Source: Gammaproteobacteria bacterium (GTDB lineage: Bacteria; Pseudomonadota; Gammaproteobacteria; S012-40). From it: a stretch of 5,671 nt of DNA. The notes below the pieces were generated by a model that searched no databases, had not been told where the DNA came from, and worked only from the letters and a program-made list of their open reading frames with translations. The stretch spans positions 1 through 5,671 of the forward strand of contig JALSHN010000048.1 of NCBI GenBank assembly GCA_026982215.1. Reading direction: 5' to 3'. Numbering within the stretch: position 1 is the first letter of the stretch; each line of letters opens with the position of its first letter. A program made the translations under genes and the position numbers. Shown here in pieces: positions 1-5,671 of this stretch.

Positions 1-289
1 CCTCGCTCTTGTCGCGGGGACCTTCTTTGTTGGAGAGGACGATCACCGGCACATTGGCCAGCTCGCTGTCGGCACGATAGGCCCTCACGAGGTCCAGGCC
101 GTCCATCCCGGGCATCACCAAGTCTTGAAGGATCACCGTGGGCTGGAAGCGGCGCGCCTGCTCCAAGGCATCGCGGGGGTCGGCGCAATAGCGGTATTCC
201 AGGTCTTTCTCGGCGGCGAGGAGGCGACGCACACCTTCCCCCACCATGGCCTGGTCGTCCACCAGCAATACCCGCAGGGTGGCGTTCAT
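1..289 (-). CDS. wspR: Response regulator WspR, receiver domain (partial; expected diguanylate cyclase)
   Basis: Only the first 96 codons are in the window; the 3' part lies beyond position 1. The visible portion is a receiver domain: LRVLLVDDQAM at 5-15 with acidic pair D11/D12, phospho-acceptor D56 in TVILQDLVMPG (51-61), and the beta-4 end VPVIVLS at 80-86 with switch S86. The DDQAM and VILQDLVMPG strings match my memory of Pseudomonas WspR, where the receiver drives a C-terminal GGDEF diguanylate cyclase. The GGDEF domain itself is not visible, so the cyclase function is inferred from the receiver and from the operon. The N-terminus lacks the roughly 14-residue leader before the receiver that I recall in the Pseudomonas protein. 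ATG at 287-289 overlaps the wspF stop (ATGA) and has a strong GGAGG seven bases upstream, which fixes the start. WspE is the expected phosphate donor. Confidence 0.88.
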   Translation of the reverse strand, partial: MNATLRVLLVDDQAMVGEGVRRLLAAEKDLEYRYCADPRDALEQARRFQPTVILQDLVMPGMDGLDLVRAYRADSELANVPVIVLSNKEGPRDKSE

Positions 290-1323
290 CCGCGTGCCTC
301 CAGGTACAGCGGTTGGGGCGTACGCAGGCACTCCAGCAGGAAGGGGACGATGTCTTCCAACGATAGTGTCTGCTCGGCAGCCCCCATTTCCAACGCCGCC
401 TTGGGCATGCCGTAGACGGTGGCGCTGTCACGGTCCTGGGCGAAGGTGGGGACACCGGCCTGACGCAGGGCCAACAGGCCTGCGGCCCCGTCACGCCCCA
501 TACCGGTGAGCAGGCCGGCGGCATGGACCCGTCGGGCATGGGGAACCAGGCTGCGCAACAGGCGATCCACCGAGGGCGCCAGGTGACGACCGGTGGAACT
601 CACCACGCGCAGGCAGCCGGTTCCGTCCACTTCCAGATGACTGCCGCCGGGGGCGAGGTAGATCCGCCCGGGCCGGGGGGGTTCACCGTCACGCCCGAGA
701 CACACCGGCAGGACGCATTGGCCGTCGAGCCATTGGGCCAGGCGGGAGGCGAAACGGCTGTCCACGTGCTGGGCCACCAGCAGGGCAGCGGGGAAGTCAT
801 CGGGCAGGGTGGCGAAGATCTTCGCCAGAGCGCCTGGACCACCCGAGGAGGCACCGAGAGCCACCAGCGGCGGCAGTCCTCCCGCTCTCGCCACGCCGCT
901 GGATGGCACCGGGGCGGTGGAACGGCGGGAGAGGCCGATGCGGGCCACGGCGGCCATTTTGCTCAACAGGGGATGGTTGGCGCTTTCCCGCAAAGGCACG
1001 TCGAGGAGCGGCGTGTCGATGGCATCCAGGGCTCCAGCGCCCATGGCCTGGAAGACCCGGTCCACATGGGCGTCCACCGAGGCGGTGACCACCAGGATGG
1101 GACAAGGACGGGTGGCCATGATGGCGCGTGTGGCCTCCACTCCGTCGCACAGCGGCATGAACAGGTCCATGAGGATCAATTCGGGCGGGGCCCTCAGCAC
1201 CTGTACCTGCGCCTCCAGACCGTCGGCGGCCTGCCATAGCACCCGGTGGCCGCCGAGGTCTTCGACGATGCGTCTCAGGGCCTCGCGGGCCAGGGGACTG
1301 TCGTTGACGATGGCGACGTTCAT
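286..1323 (-). CDS. wspF: CheB-type receiver-methylesterase WspF
   Basis: This 345-residue cytoplasmic response regulator should remove methyl groups from WspA glutamates. In Pseudomonas, loss of WspF locks the pathway on and raises cyclic-di-GMP. The receiver domain spans about 1-115, with phospho-acceptor D53 (LILMDLFMP) and switch T80. The usual first acidic residue is N7 (VNDS), and the usual receiver lysine is replaced (DAIDTP, T104 where CheB has TKP). A linker follows at about 116-150. The methylesterase domain, about 151-335, keeps the full catalytic triad: S159 in GASSGGP, H186 in VAQHVDSRF and D278 in LTGMGRDGA. The length is normal for CheB. The ATG overlaps the wspE stop (ATGA), with GGAAG seven bases upstream. 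The stop overlaps the wspR start in the same way. The WspF name rests on the VND receiver variant and on its place between wspE and wspR. Confidence 0.94.
   Translation of the reverse strand: MNVAIVNDSPLAREALRRIVEDLGGHRVLWQAADGLEAQVQVLRAPPELILMDLFMPLCDGVEATRAIMATRPCPILVVTASVDAHVDRVFQAMGAGALDAIDTPLLDVPLRESANHPLLSKMAAVARIGLSRRSTAPVPSSGVARAGGLPPLVALGASSGGPGALAKIFATLPDDFPAALLVAQHVDSRFASRLAQWLDGQCVLPVCLGRDGEPPRPGRIYLAPGGSHLEVDGTGCLRVVSSTGRHLAPSVDRLLRSLVPHARRVHAAGLLTGMGRDGAAGLLALRQAGVPTFAQDRDSATVYGMPKAALEMGAAEQTLSLEDIVPFLLECLRTPQPLYLEARG
297..301 (-). promoter_or_regulatory. Strong ribosome binding site for wspR (inside wspF end)
   Basis: GGAGG on the minus strand ends seven bases before the wspR ATG, at the ATGA overlap with wspF. 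Together with the site before wspC, it is among the two best-matching sites in the window. Confidence 0.7.
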
Positions 1324-3506
1324 TGCCCTGCTTCCACCGGCTCGCCGATGAGATCACCAACGGCTCGTAATAACAGGGTGCTTTCGAATTCGCTCTTGGC
1401 CAGGTAACGGTCGGCGCCGGCCTCCAGCCCGCGGCGACGGTCCGCCTCACGCCCCTTGTAGGAGAGAACGATCACCGGCAAGCGGGCCAGGCGGCCTTCG
1501 GCACGCAGCTTGCGGATCAGCTCGATACCGTCCATCCGGGGCATGTCCACGTCGGTGAGCAGCAGGTCGTAATGGCGGGTGTGCAGGGCGCTCCAGGCAT
1601 CGACGCCATCTTCAGCCAGGTCCACGGCATAACCGGCCTCGGTGAGGGTCTGATGGAGCAAAGCCCGTACCGTCATCGAGTCGTCCACCACCAGGATGCG
1701 CAGTCCCGCCCCTTCCCGATCCACCGGGAGCGGACCGCTGGTTTCGGCGCTGCGCAGCAGATCGTCCACATCCAACACGAGGAACGGGGTGCCGTCGTCC
1801 AGTTGGCTGGCAGCGAAGACGTGGGGAATCTTGCCCAGTCCACGGTCGAGGCTTTGCAGGGCGATCTCACGCACTCCCAGCCAGCGGTCCACGCGCAGGG
1901 CCACCCGTCGCTGGCCATCGCGCACCAGGACCAGGGCGGCTTCCTCACCCAGGGGGGCGGGGGATTCCAATTCCAGCAATCGTGCGCCGTCCAATACGCT
2001 CACCTCGCCGTCCTCCAGTGAGAGACCGTGCCTCCCTTGGATGTCGATCATCCCCAGGGAAACCTTTAGCAGTCGCTCTACGCGGACCATGGGCAGGGCA
2101 TAGGGTTCGCCGGCGATCTCCACCAGCAGTACCCGCATCACCGCCAGGGTGAGCGGCAGGGCGAGCAGGAAACAGGTGCCTCGGCCGGGCTCGCTCTTGA
2201 CGGTGAGTTCCCCATTGAGGGAGTGGACCATGTCGCGTACCACGTCCAATCCAACACCGCGGCCGGAGAGTTCAGTGACCTGCTCGCGGGTGCTGAATCC
2301 GGGCATGAAGAGGAATTCCAGCCAGTCGTCGCCGCTGAGCTGGGCCGCCACTTCCGGGGCCACCAAGCGTTGCTGCAGCGCCCGGCGACGCAGGGCCTCG
2401 CGATCGATACCACGCCCATCGTCGGCGACTTCGATCTCCAGACGGCCGTTGCGGTGACGGGTATGGATACGCAAGACGGCGGTCTCCGCTTTGCCCGCCG
2501 CCCGCCGTTCCTCGGGAGGTTCGACGCCGTGATCGAGGGCGTTTTGAATCAGGTGTTTCAGGGGAACGGCGAGGCGTTCCAGGATCTCGCGGTCGATACG
2601 GGTCTGTTCCCCTTGCAATACCAGTTCGGCCCGTTTACCGAGGCGCTCGGCCAGGCTGGCCACCAGGGGTGGCAGGGCAGCGGCGATGTCGGCAAAGGGG
2701 CGCATGCGGATGTCCAACACCTCGTGATGCAGCTGTTCCACCACCGGGGTGAGGCGGCGCTGGATCTGTTCCAGCCGTTCCCGACGCCGGCGGCGGGTAC
2801 GGAAATATCCTTCCAGACGCTGGAGAAAATGCTGCAGGCGCTGCGCTTCCCGGCCTTCCAGGGCGGCAACGATCTGCCGTAGCTGGTAGAGCAGTTGGCC
2901 TTCTTCTTGATGTCGCCGCAGCTCCCCGTCGAGGTGACGGGCGAGGGCGTAGCTCTCTACCATTGTCTCCCCTACCAACAGGGTGAGTCGTTCCAGACGC
3001 TCTGCGGCGATGCGCAAGGCCCGGGAACCGCTCTTGATCTCCACATCCGCTTCTGCCGCGATCTCGTCGCCGCCGGACTCGCCCGCGTCCGGCTCGCGTG
3101 CCGCTAGGGTGCGCAATCGCTGTTCCAACTCGGCCACCGCCATCTCATCGGCTTCGCTGGGCTCAGTGACGGTGGTGTCGTCGCGGGCGGCGATGGCACG
3201 CAGCTGTGACAGACCGTGTTCCAAGACCTCGCGTGCCTCCGCATCGAGACGGGTCTCTCCCCGCTGGGCAGCCACCAACAGGTCTTCCATGGCGTGAGCG
3301 ACGCGGGTGGCCAGCTGCACGCCCACCATGCGGGCAGCGCCCTTGATGGAGTGTGCCGCCCGCATCATCGTTTCCAGGTCCACAGCACCCGCTCCCTGGG
3401 TCGTCATTTGCCGCAGCCCCTCTTCCAGCTGCAGACTCTGGTGTTCCACTTCCATGCGGAACAGTTCCAGCATGGAGTACTCGCTGAGGTCCTTGCCACC
3501 GCTCAT
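1320..3506 (-). CDS. wspE: Hybrid CheA-type histidine kinase with C-terminal receiver, WspE
   Basis: This 728-residue cytoplasmic kinase autophosphorylates under receptor control and donates phosphate to WspR and WspF. Domains in order: an HPt (P1) domain, about 8-110, with phospho-His H52 in RAAHSIKGAARMVG, and supporting K55, H71 and E74; an acidic linker, about 110-160, with no recognisable P2; a long helical P3 dimerisation region, about 163-315, containing a strongly Arg-rich stretch at 236-244; and an ATPase (P4), about 316-452. P4 has its N box at 318-327 (HLIQNALDHG), G1 DDGRG at 362-366, F box FMPGFSTRE at 400-408 and G2 GRGVGLD at 415-421. A CheW-like P5 covers about 456-585. The receiver, 602-728, has acidic pair D608/D609, phospho-acceptor D652 (LLLTDVDMP), switch S682 and K704, all intact. 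ATG at 3504-3506 overlaps the wspD stop (ATGA), with GGGAG eight bases upstream. In-frame ATGs at 3533 and 3560 lie deeper in wspD and lack this arrangement. The receiver may act as a phosphate sink or regulator of the kinase. Confidence 0.95.
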   Translation of the reverse strand: MSGGKDLSEYSMLELFRMEVEHQSLQLEEGLRQMTTQGAGAVDLETMMRAAHSIKGAARMVGVQLATRVAHAMEDLLVAAQRGETRLDAEAREVLEHGLSQLRAIAARDDTTVTEPSEADEMAVAELEQRLRTLAAREPDAGESGGDEIAAEADVEIKSGSRALRIAAERLERLTLLVGETMVESYALARHLDGELRRHQEEGQLLYQLRQIVAALEGREAQRLQHFLQRLEGYFRTRRRRRERLEQIQRRLTPVVEQLHHEVLDIRMRPFADIAAALPPLVASLAERLGKRAELVLQGEQTRIDREILERLAVPLKHLIQNALDHGVEPPEERRAAGKAETAVLRIHTRHRNGRLEIEVADDGRGIDREALRRRALQQRLVAPEVAAQLSGDDWLEFLFMPGFSTREQVTELSGRGVGLDVVRDMVHSLNGELTVKSEPGRGTCFLLALPLTLAVMRVLLVEIAGEPYALPMVRVERLLKVSLGMIDIQGRHGLSLEDGEVSVLDGARLLELESPAPLGEEAALVLVRDGQRRVALRVDRWLGVREIALQSLDRGLGKIPHVFAASQLDDGTPFLVLDVDDLLRSAETSGPLPVDREGAGLRILVVDDSMTVRALLHQTLTEAGYAVDLAEDGVDAWSALHTRHYDLLLTDVDMPRMDGIELIRKLRAEGRLARLPVIVLSYKGREADRRRGLEAGADRYLAKSEFESTLLLRAVGDLIGEPVEAGQ
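1331..1335 (-). promoter_or_regulatory. Weak ribosome binding site for wspF (inside wspE end)
   Basis: GGAAG on the minus strand ends seven bases before the wspF ATG. It is a poorer match than those of wspC and wspR, so wspF may depend more on re-initiation by ribosomes finishing wspE at the ATGA overlap. Confidence 0.45.
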
Positions 3507-4174
3507 GCGAGATACTCCCGAATCCGTTGCCATACCGCCGGGCCGTCGAGCAGCGCGCAACGCACGTGCTCGCCACGACGCACTTCCACCTCCCAGGCTC
3601 CCAGTGCCAGCGGGGGCAGGTCTCCACTGTCGGTGATGGGCAGCGGTTGCGGCGCCCGGTAGATCCCCCGCACCTCCCCGGCACGAAAGGCGAAACGCAG
3701 CCCCTCGGCCTCGACCGCCACCAACCGTTCGAAGATACCACGGCTGGGGTCGTCACCCTGGCGGGGAAGCCGAGGGATGCCGAGGGTGTCGCTCAACGAG
3801 AGGCAGACCCACAGACGACCGGCGACGTTGACCAGTCCGCGGATGGGGGAATGGTGTTGATGGGGCAGGGGGCGGAGGGGACTGCGCGGGGCCACTTGGT
3901 GAATGGCCTCGGCCGGCAGCGCCAACCAATTGCCATTGACCCGAAACACCAACAGCCCCGGGGTACGCAGCGGTTCTTCGGGAAGGGACTCATGCTCGCC
4001 TCCCCCACCGCTCTCTTCCATCAGCCGCTGCTGTGCCAGGCGTTCCAGCAAGGCACGCCCCTGGCCGATGTACTCGTGACAGTTGCGGCAATGGATCACC
4101 TCTTCGAGGCGGGCGCAGCGGGGATGCTCCCGACCCCAGACACCGTGGCGACGCCAGCAGGGCAACGCGTTCAC
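3503..4174 (-). CDS. wspD: CheW-like adaptor WspD with four-cysteine N-terminal segment
   Basis: This 223-residue adaptor is expected to link the WspA receptor to the P5 domain of WspE. Residues 73-223 form the CheW domain: a beta-rich fold beginning LLVFRVNGNWLALPAEAIHQV, with RGLVNVAGRLWVCLSL at 112-127 as the typical CheW core, and a closing strand and helix near 204-222. Before it is an N-terminal extension of about 70 residues with C6, C20, C29 and C32 (HCRNC at 28-32), then a Gly/Glu linker. I recall the same C..GV.G...C......HC..C pattern in WspD and some other CheW-like proteins, and it supports this start. The reading frame stays open for 262 codons further upstream, but that part lies inside wspC in another frame and looks like random GC-rich translation. 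GTG at 4172-4174 overlaps the wspC stop and has GAGGG nine bases upstream. WspD rather than WspB is called from its position before wspE and the cysteine segment. Confidence 0.88.
   Translation of the reverse strand: MNALPCWRRHGVWGREHPRCARLEEVIHCRNCHEYIGQGRALLERLAQQRLMEESGGGGEHESLPEEPLRTPGLLVFRVNGNWLALPAEAIHQVAPRSPLRPLPHQHHSPIRGLVNVAGRLWVCLSLSDTLGIPRLPRQGDDPSRGIFERLVAVEAEGLRFAFRAGEVRGIYRAPQPLPITDSGDLPPLALGAWEVEVRRGEHVRCALLDGPAVWQRIREYLA
3515..3519 (-). promoter_or_regulatory. Ribosome binding site for wspE (inside wspD end)
   Basis: GGGAG on the minus strand ends eight bases before the ATG at 3504-3506. It favours this ATG over two in-frame ATGs further upstream that overlap wspD more deeply. 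Confidence 0.6.
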
Positions 4175-5280
4175 CGCTCCCTGCCCTCGTTGCGTCGCCG
4201 TACCCGTTCGGCCCAGCGGCGATAGCGCCGGGCATATTCCCGTTCTCCGGCCCGTTCCGCCCACCGGGCCATGAGATCCAGGGCATTCCAATGGGTTGGA
4301 TAGAGATAGATCACCCCCCGAAGCGTCTCCATCGCCGCCCGTATCCGCCCTTGCCGATAAAGCCGTTGCGCCTCCTGCAGGCGCCGGGCCGCACCATGGT
4401 GGGGGCGGCTCTGGGACAGGAGGGGCTGTACCGGTGTCTTTCGGGGAGGTGGGACCTCGTCGGCCAGCCGTTCGAACCGCCGGTGCCGCGGCGTCCAGGC
4501 CAATACACTCCCCAGACGCTGAGGCCGGAAATACCGTTCCACCCAACTTCCGTGTTCGGCATGGCCCAGAAACAACAGGCCGTCGGGAGACAATTTGTCC
4601 CGCAGGATCTGCAGGCCCTGCTCGCGTGCTTCTTCGCCGCAATAGAGCAGCAGGTTGCGGCAGAAGATCACCTCGAAGGGTTCGCCCAAATCGGGGAGAC
4701 GGAACAGATTGCCTTGCCAGAAGTGCAACCTTGCCCGCAACTCGGGCAAGGGGCGGCAGCTCATACCCCGGCAGCGGAAGTAGAGTTCCCCCAAAGGGGG
4801 TGGCAGGGCCGATAGGGCACGGCGGGAATAGTGGCCACGCCGTGCCGTTTCCACCGCTTGGACGGAGAGGTCCACGCCCACCACCTCCATGTCCTCCCAG
4901 GGCAGCCCGCCTTGATGGAGGGCGATGGCGATGGAAATGGCCTCTTCTCCGCTGGAACAAGGCAGACTGAGGGCTCGCACCGGGGTCCGGCGACGACGGG
5001 CCCAGCGGCTCAGTTGACGAAACGGGGCCAGATCACGATAGAAACGGGTCTCGCGGACCAGCAACCCCTCCAGCAGGGCCTGGGCCTCGATCTCGTCCTG
5101 ATGGAGCCGGGCCCAGTAGGCCGCCACGGAGAGGCCGGTGGCGCGTAAACGGGCATGGACCGCAGCTCGGGCCACGTCGTCGTCCAGACGCTGTGCCGAC
5201 AGACCACTGCGTTGTTCGAGCCAGGGCGCCAACCCCAACGCCAGCAGGGCCCGCCAGGGGTCCACCAGGGCCTGTTCCAC
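4171..5280 (-). CDS. wspC: CheR-type chemoreceptor methyltransferase WspC with TPR-like C-terminus
   Basis: This 369-residue protein should transfer methyl groups from S-adenosylmethionine to glutamates of the WspA receptor, acting in the cytoplasm. Residues 1-70 are the small helical N-terminal domain. The CheR signature appears as VRETRFYRD at 75-83. SAM-binding elements are LPCSSGEEA at 106-114, GVD at 135-137 and QGN at 189-191, followed by FCRNLLLY at 206-213 and LGHAEHG at 238-244. A Pro- and Arg-rich linker (about 265-296) leads to a basic helical tail. Residues 300-356 look like one to two TPR units (AQRLYRQGRIRAAMETL, then YPTHWNALDLMARWAERAG), as known for WspC. The start is a GTG placed directly after the wspA stop, with GGAGG five bases upstream. 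At 369 residues it seems somewhat shorter than the Pseudomonas protein, mainly in the linker and TPR part. The stop overlaps the wspD start by four bases (GTGA). Confidence 0.92.
   Translation of the reverse strand: MEQALVDPWRALLALGLAPWLEQRSGLSAQRLDDDVARAAVHARLRATGLSVAAYWARLHQDEIEAQALLEGLLVRETRFYRDLAPFRQLSRWARRRRTPVRALSLPCSSGEEAISIAIALHQGGLPWEDMEVVGVDLSVQAVETARRGHYSRRALSALPPPLGELYFRCRGMSCRPLPELRARLHFWQGNLFRLPDLGEPFEVIFCRNLLLYCGEEAREQGLQILRDKLSPDGLLFLGHAEHGSWVERYFRPQRLGSVLAWTPRHRRFERLADEVPPPRKTPVQPLLSQSRPHHGAARRLQEAQRLYRQGRIRAAMETLRGVIYLYPTHWNALDLMARWAERAGEREYARRYRRWAERVRRRNEGRER
4184..4188 (-). promoter_or_regulatory. Ribosome binding site for wspD (inside wspC end)
   Basis: GAGGG on the minus strand ends nine bases before the GTG start of wspD. 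A second purine run (GGGAG, 4177-4181) lies too close to be the main site. Together with the GTGA overlap it decides the wspD start against the much longer open frame upstream. Confidence 0.55.
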
Positions 5281-5671
5281 TCACCCCTCCCCGTCTTCGC
5301 CGGATACCTTGAAGCGGGAGACACCGGCATGCAGACCGGCTGCCGCCTCGTCCAGACGTTCGGTGGCGCTGGTGAGCATGGAGAGGGATTGCACCGTCTG
5401 TTGGGCGGCCTCATTGAGCTGCACCATGGCCTGGGTGATCTGTTTGGCCCCCTGAGCCTGGAACTGCATGCCTTGATGAACGTTCTCGAACCGCGGCGCC
5501 AGGGCCTGGACCTGTTCGATGATGTGCGCCTGGGCACGGATCACCCGTTCCACCACGGCCATGGCCTCGCGAACCTGGGCATGAAAGCGGTCCACCGTCT
5601 CCACCTCGTCAGCCACCGCCCGTTGCATGTCACGCACCATCTGCTCGATGTCCAGAGTGGCCACCGCGGTC
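5281..5671 (-). CDS. wspA: Methyl-accepting chemoreceptor WspA, C-terminal end (partial)
   Basis: This is the last 129 residues of a chemoreceptor; the start lies beyond position 5671, and the in-frame GTG at 5664 is internal. The fragment is almost wholly helical and rich in Ala, Gln, Glu and Val in heptad-like spacing. That fits the descending arm of the cytoplasmic coiled-coil hairpin, after the kinase-contacting tip. It opens with TAVATLDIEQMV and ends with GVSRFKV plus a short acidic tail, both of which match my memory of Pseudomonas WspA. The segment QLNEAAQQ (fragment residues 84-91) is a candidate methylation helix, with Q90 and Q91 as possible deamidated and methylated sites. No CheR-tethering pentapeptide of the NWETF type is present at the C-terminus. 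Its job in Wsp systems is to sense surface contact or envelope stress and control WspE. The sensory and membrane parts are not visible. The stop TGA directly abuts the GTG of wspC. Confidence 0.88.
   Translation of the reverse strand, partial: TAVATLDIEQMVRDMQRAVADEVETVDRFHAQVREAMAVVERVIRAQAHIIEQVQALAPRFENVHQGMQFQAQGAKQITQAMVQLNEAAQQTVQSLSMLTSATERLDEAAAGLHAGVSRFKVSGEDGEG
5286..5290 (-). promoter_or_regulatory. Ribosome binding site for wspC (inside wspA end)
   Basis: GGAGG on the minus strand, within the last codons of wspA, ends five bases before the GTG start of wspC. It supports this GTG, set directly after the wspA stop, as the true start and suggests coupled translation. Confidence 0.7.

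Noticed and set aside
523..1239. Plus-strand open frame of 238 codons opposite wspF
   Set aside because: It is antisense to a gene with a full catalytic triad. The product is a low-complexity Gly/His/Gln-rich sequence without motifs, as expected from GC-rich codon structure.
2223..2882. Plus-strand open frame of 219 codons opposite wspE
   Set aside because: It covers the kinase N box and P3 region on the other strand and shows no recognisable fold or ribosome site; it is an antisense shadow.
4033..4815. Plus-strand open frame of 260 codons opposite wspC and wspD
   Set aside because: It spans two well-supported genes on the other strand and has no recognisable motif. Long antisense frames recur through this GC-rich window.
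4175..4960. Long open frame upstream of the wspD GTG, giving a possible 485-residue protein
   Set aside because: It lies inside wspC in another frame, its translation is rich in Gly, Pro and Arg with no domain, and the GTGA overlap with a ribosome site marks a clear start at 4174.
1..5671. Terminators, promoters, CRISPR arrays, RNA genes, mobile elements
   Set aside because: There is no intergenic space anywhere, and I saw no repeat array, tRNA-like sequence, transposase or hairpin followed by a T run. The operon promoter must lie above position 5671.
1..5671. A wholly new signalling system
   Set aside because: Gene order, domain makeup and diagnostic strings match the known Wsp pathway closely. 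Only the missing wspB position and residue-level features depart from it.

Overview
The window is one uninterrupted, GC-rich, tightly packed operon read entirely from the minus strand. It encodes a Wsp-type chemosensory (surface-sensing, cyclic-di-GMP) system. The gene content and protein motifs fit a gammaproteobacterium or related proteobacterium. They resemble the Wsp proteins of Pseudomonas as I remember them, but the sequence alone does not let me name the genus.

In transcription order, from high to low coordinates, the layout is: the C-terminal end of a methyl-accepting chemoreceptor (WspA, 5281-5671, cut by the window edge); a CheR methyltransferase with a TPR-like tail (WspC, 4171-5280); a CheW adaptor with a four-cysteine N-terminus (WspD, 3503-4174); a hybrid CheA kinase with a C-terminal receiver (WspE, 1320-3506); a CheB methylesterase (WspF, 286-1323); and the receiver half of the output regulator (WspR, 1-289, cut by the window edge). 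Every junction is coupled: TGA directly abutting GTG, one GTGA overlap and three ATGA overlaps. There is no intergenic space for a promoter or terminator inside the window.

Inferred from the known Wsp pathway: the receptor controls WspE through the WspD adaptor. WspE autophosphorylates and passes phosphate to WspR, a diguanylate cyclase whose GGDEF domain would lie beyond position 1, and to WspF. WspC and WspF methylate and demethylate the receptor to set its sensitivity. The output is cyclic-di-GMP and a biofilm or attachment response.

The architecture is known, not a new system. Departures worth a look are the absence of the second CheW adaptor (wspB) between wspA and wspC, a WspF receiver lacking two of the standard acidic-pocket residues, the cysteine cluster in WspD, and an Arg-rich stretch in the WspE dimerisation region.
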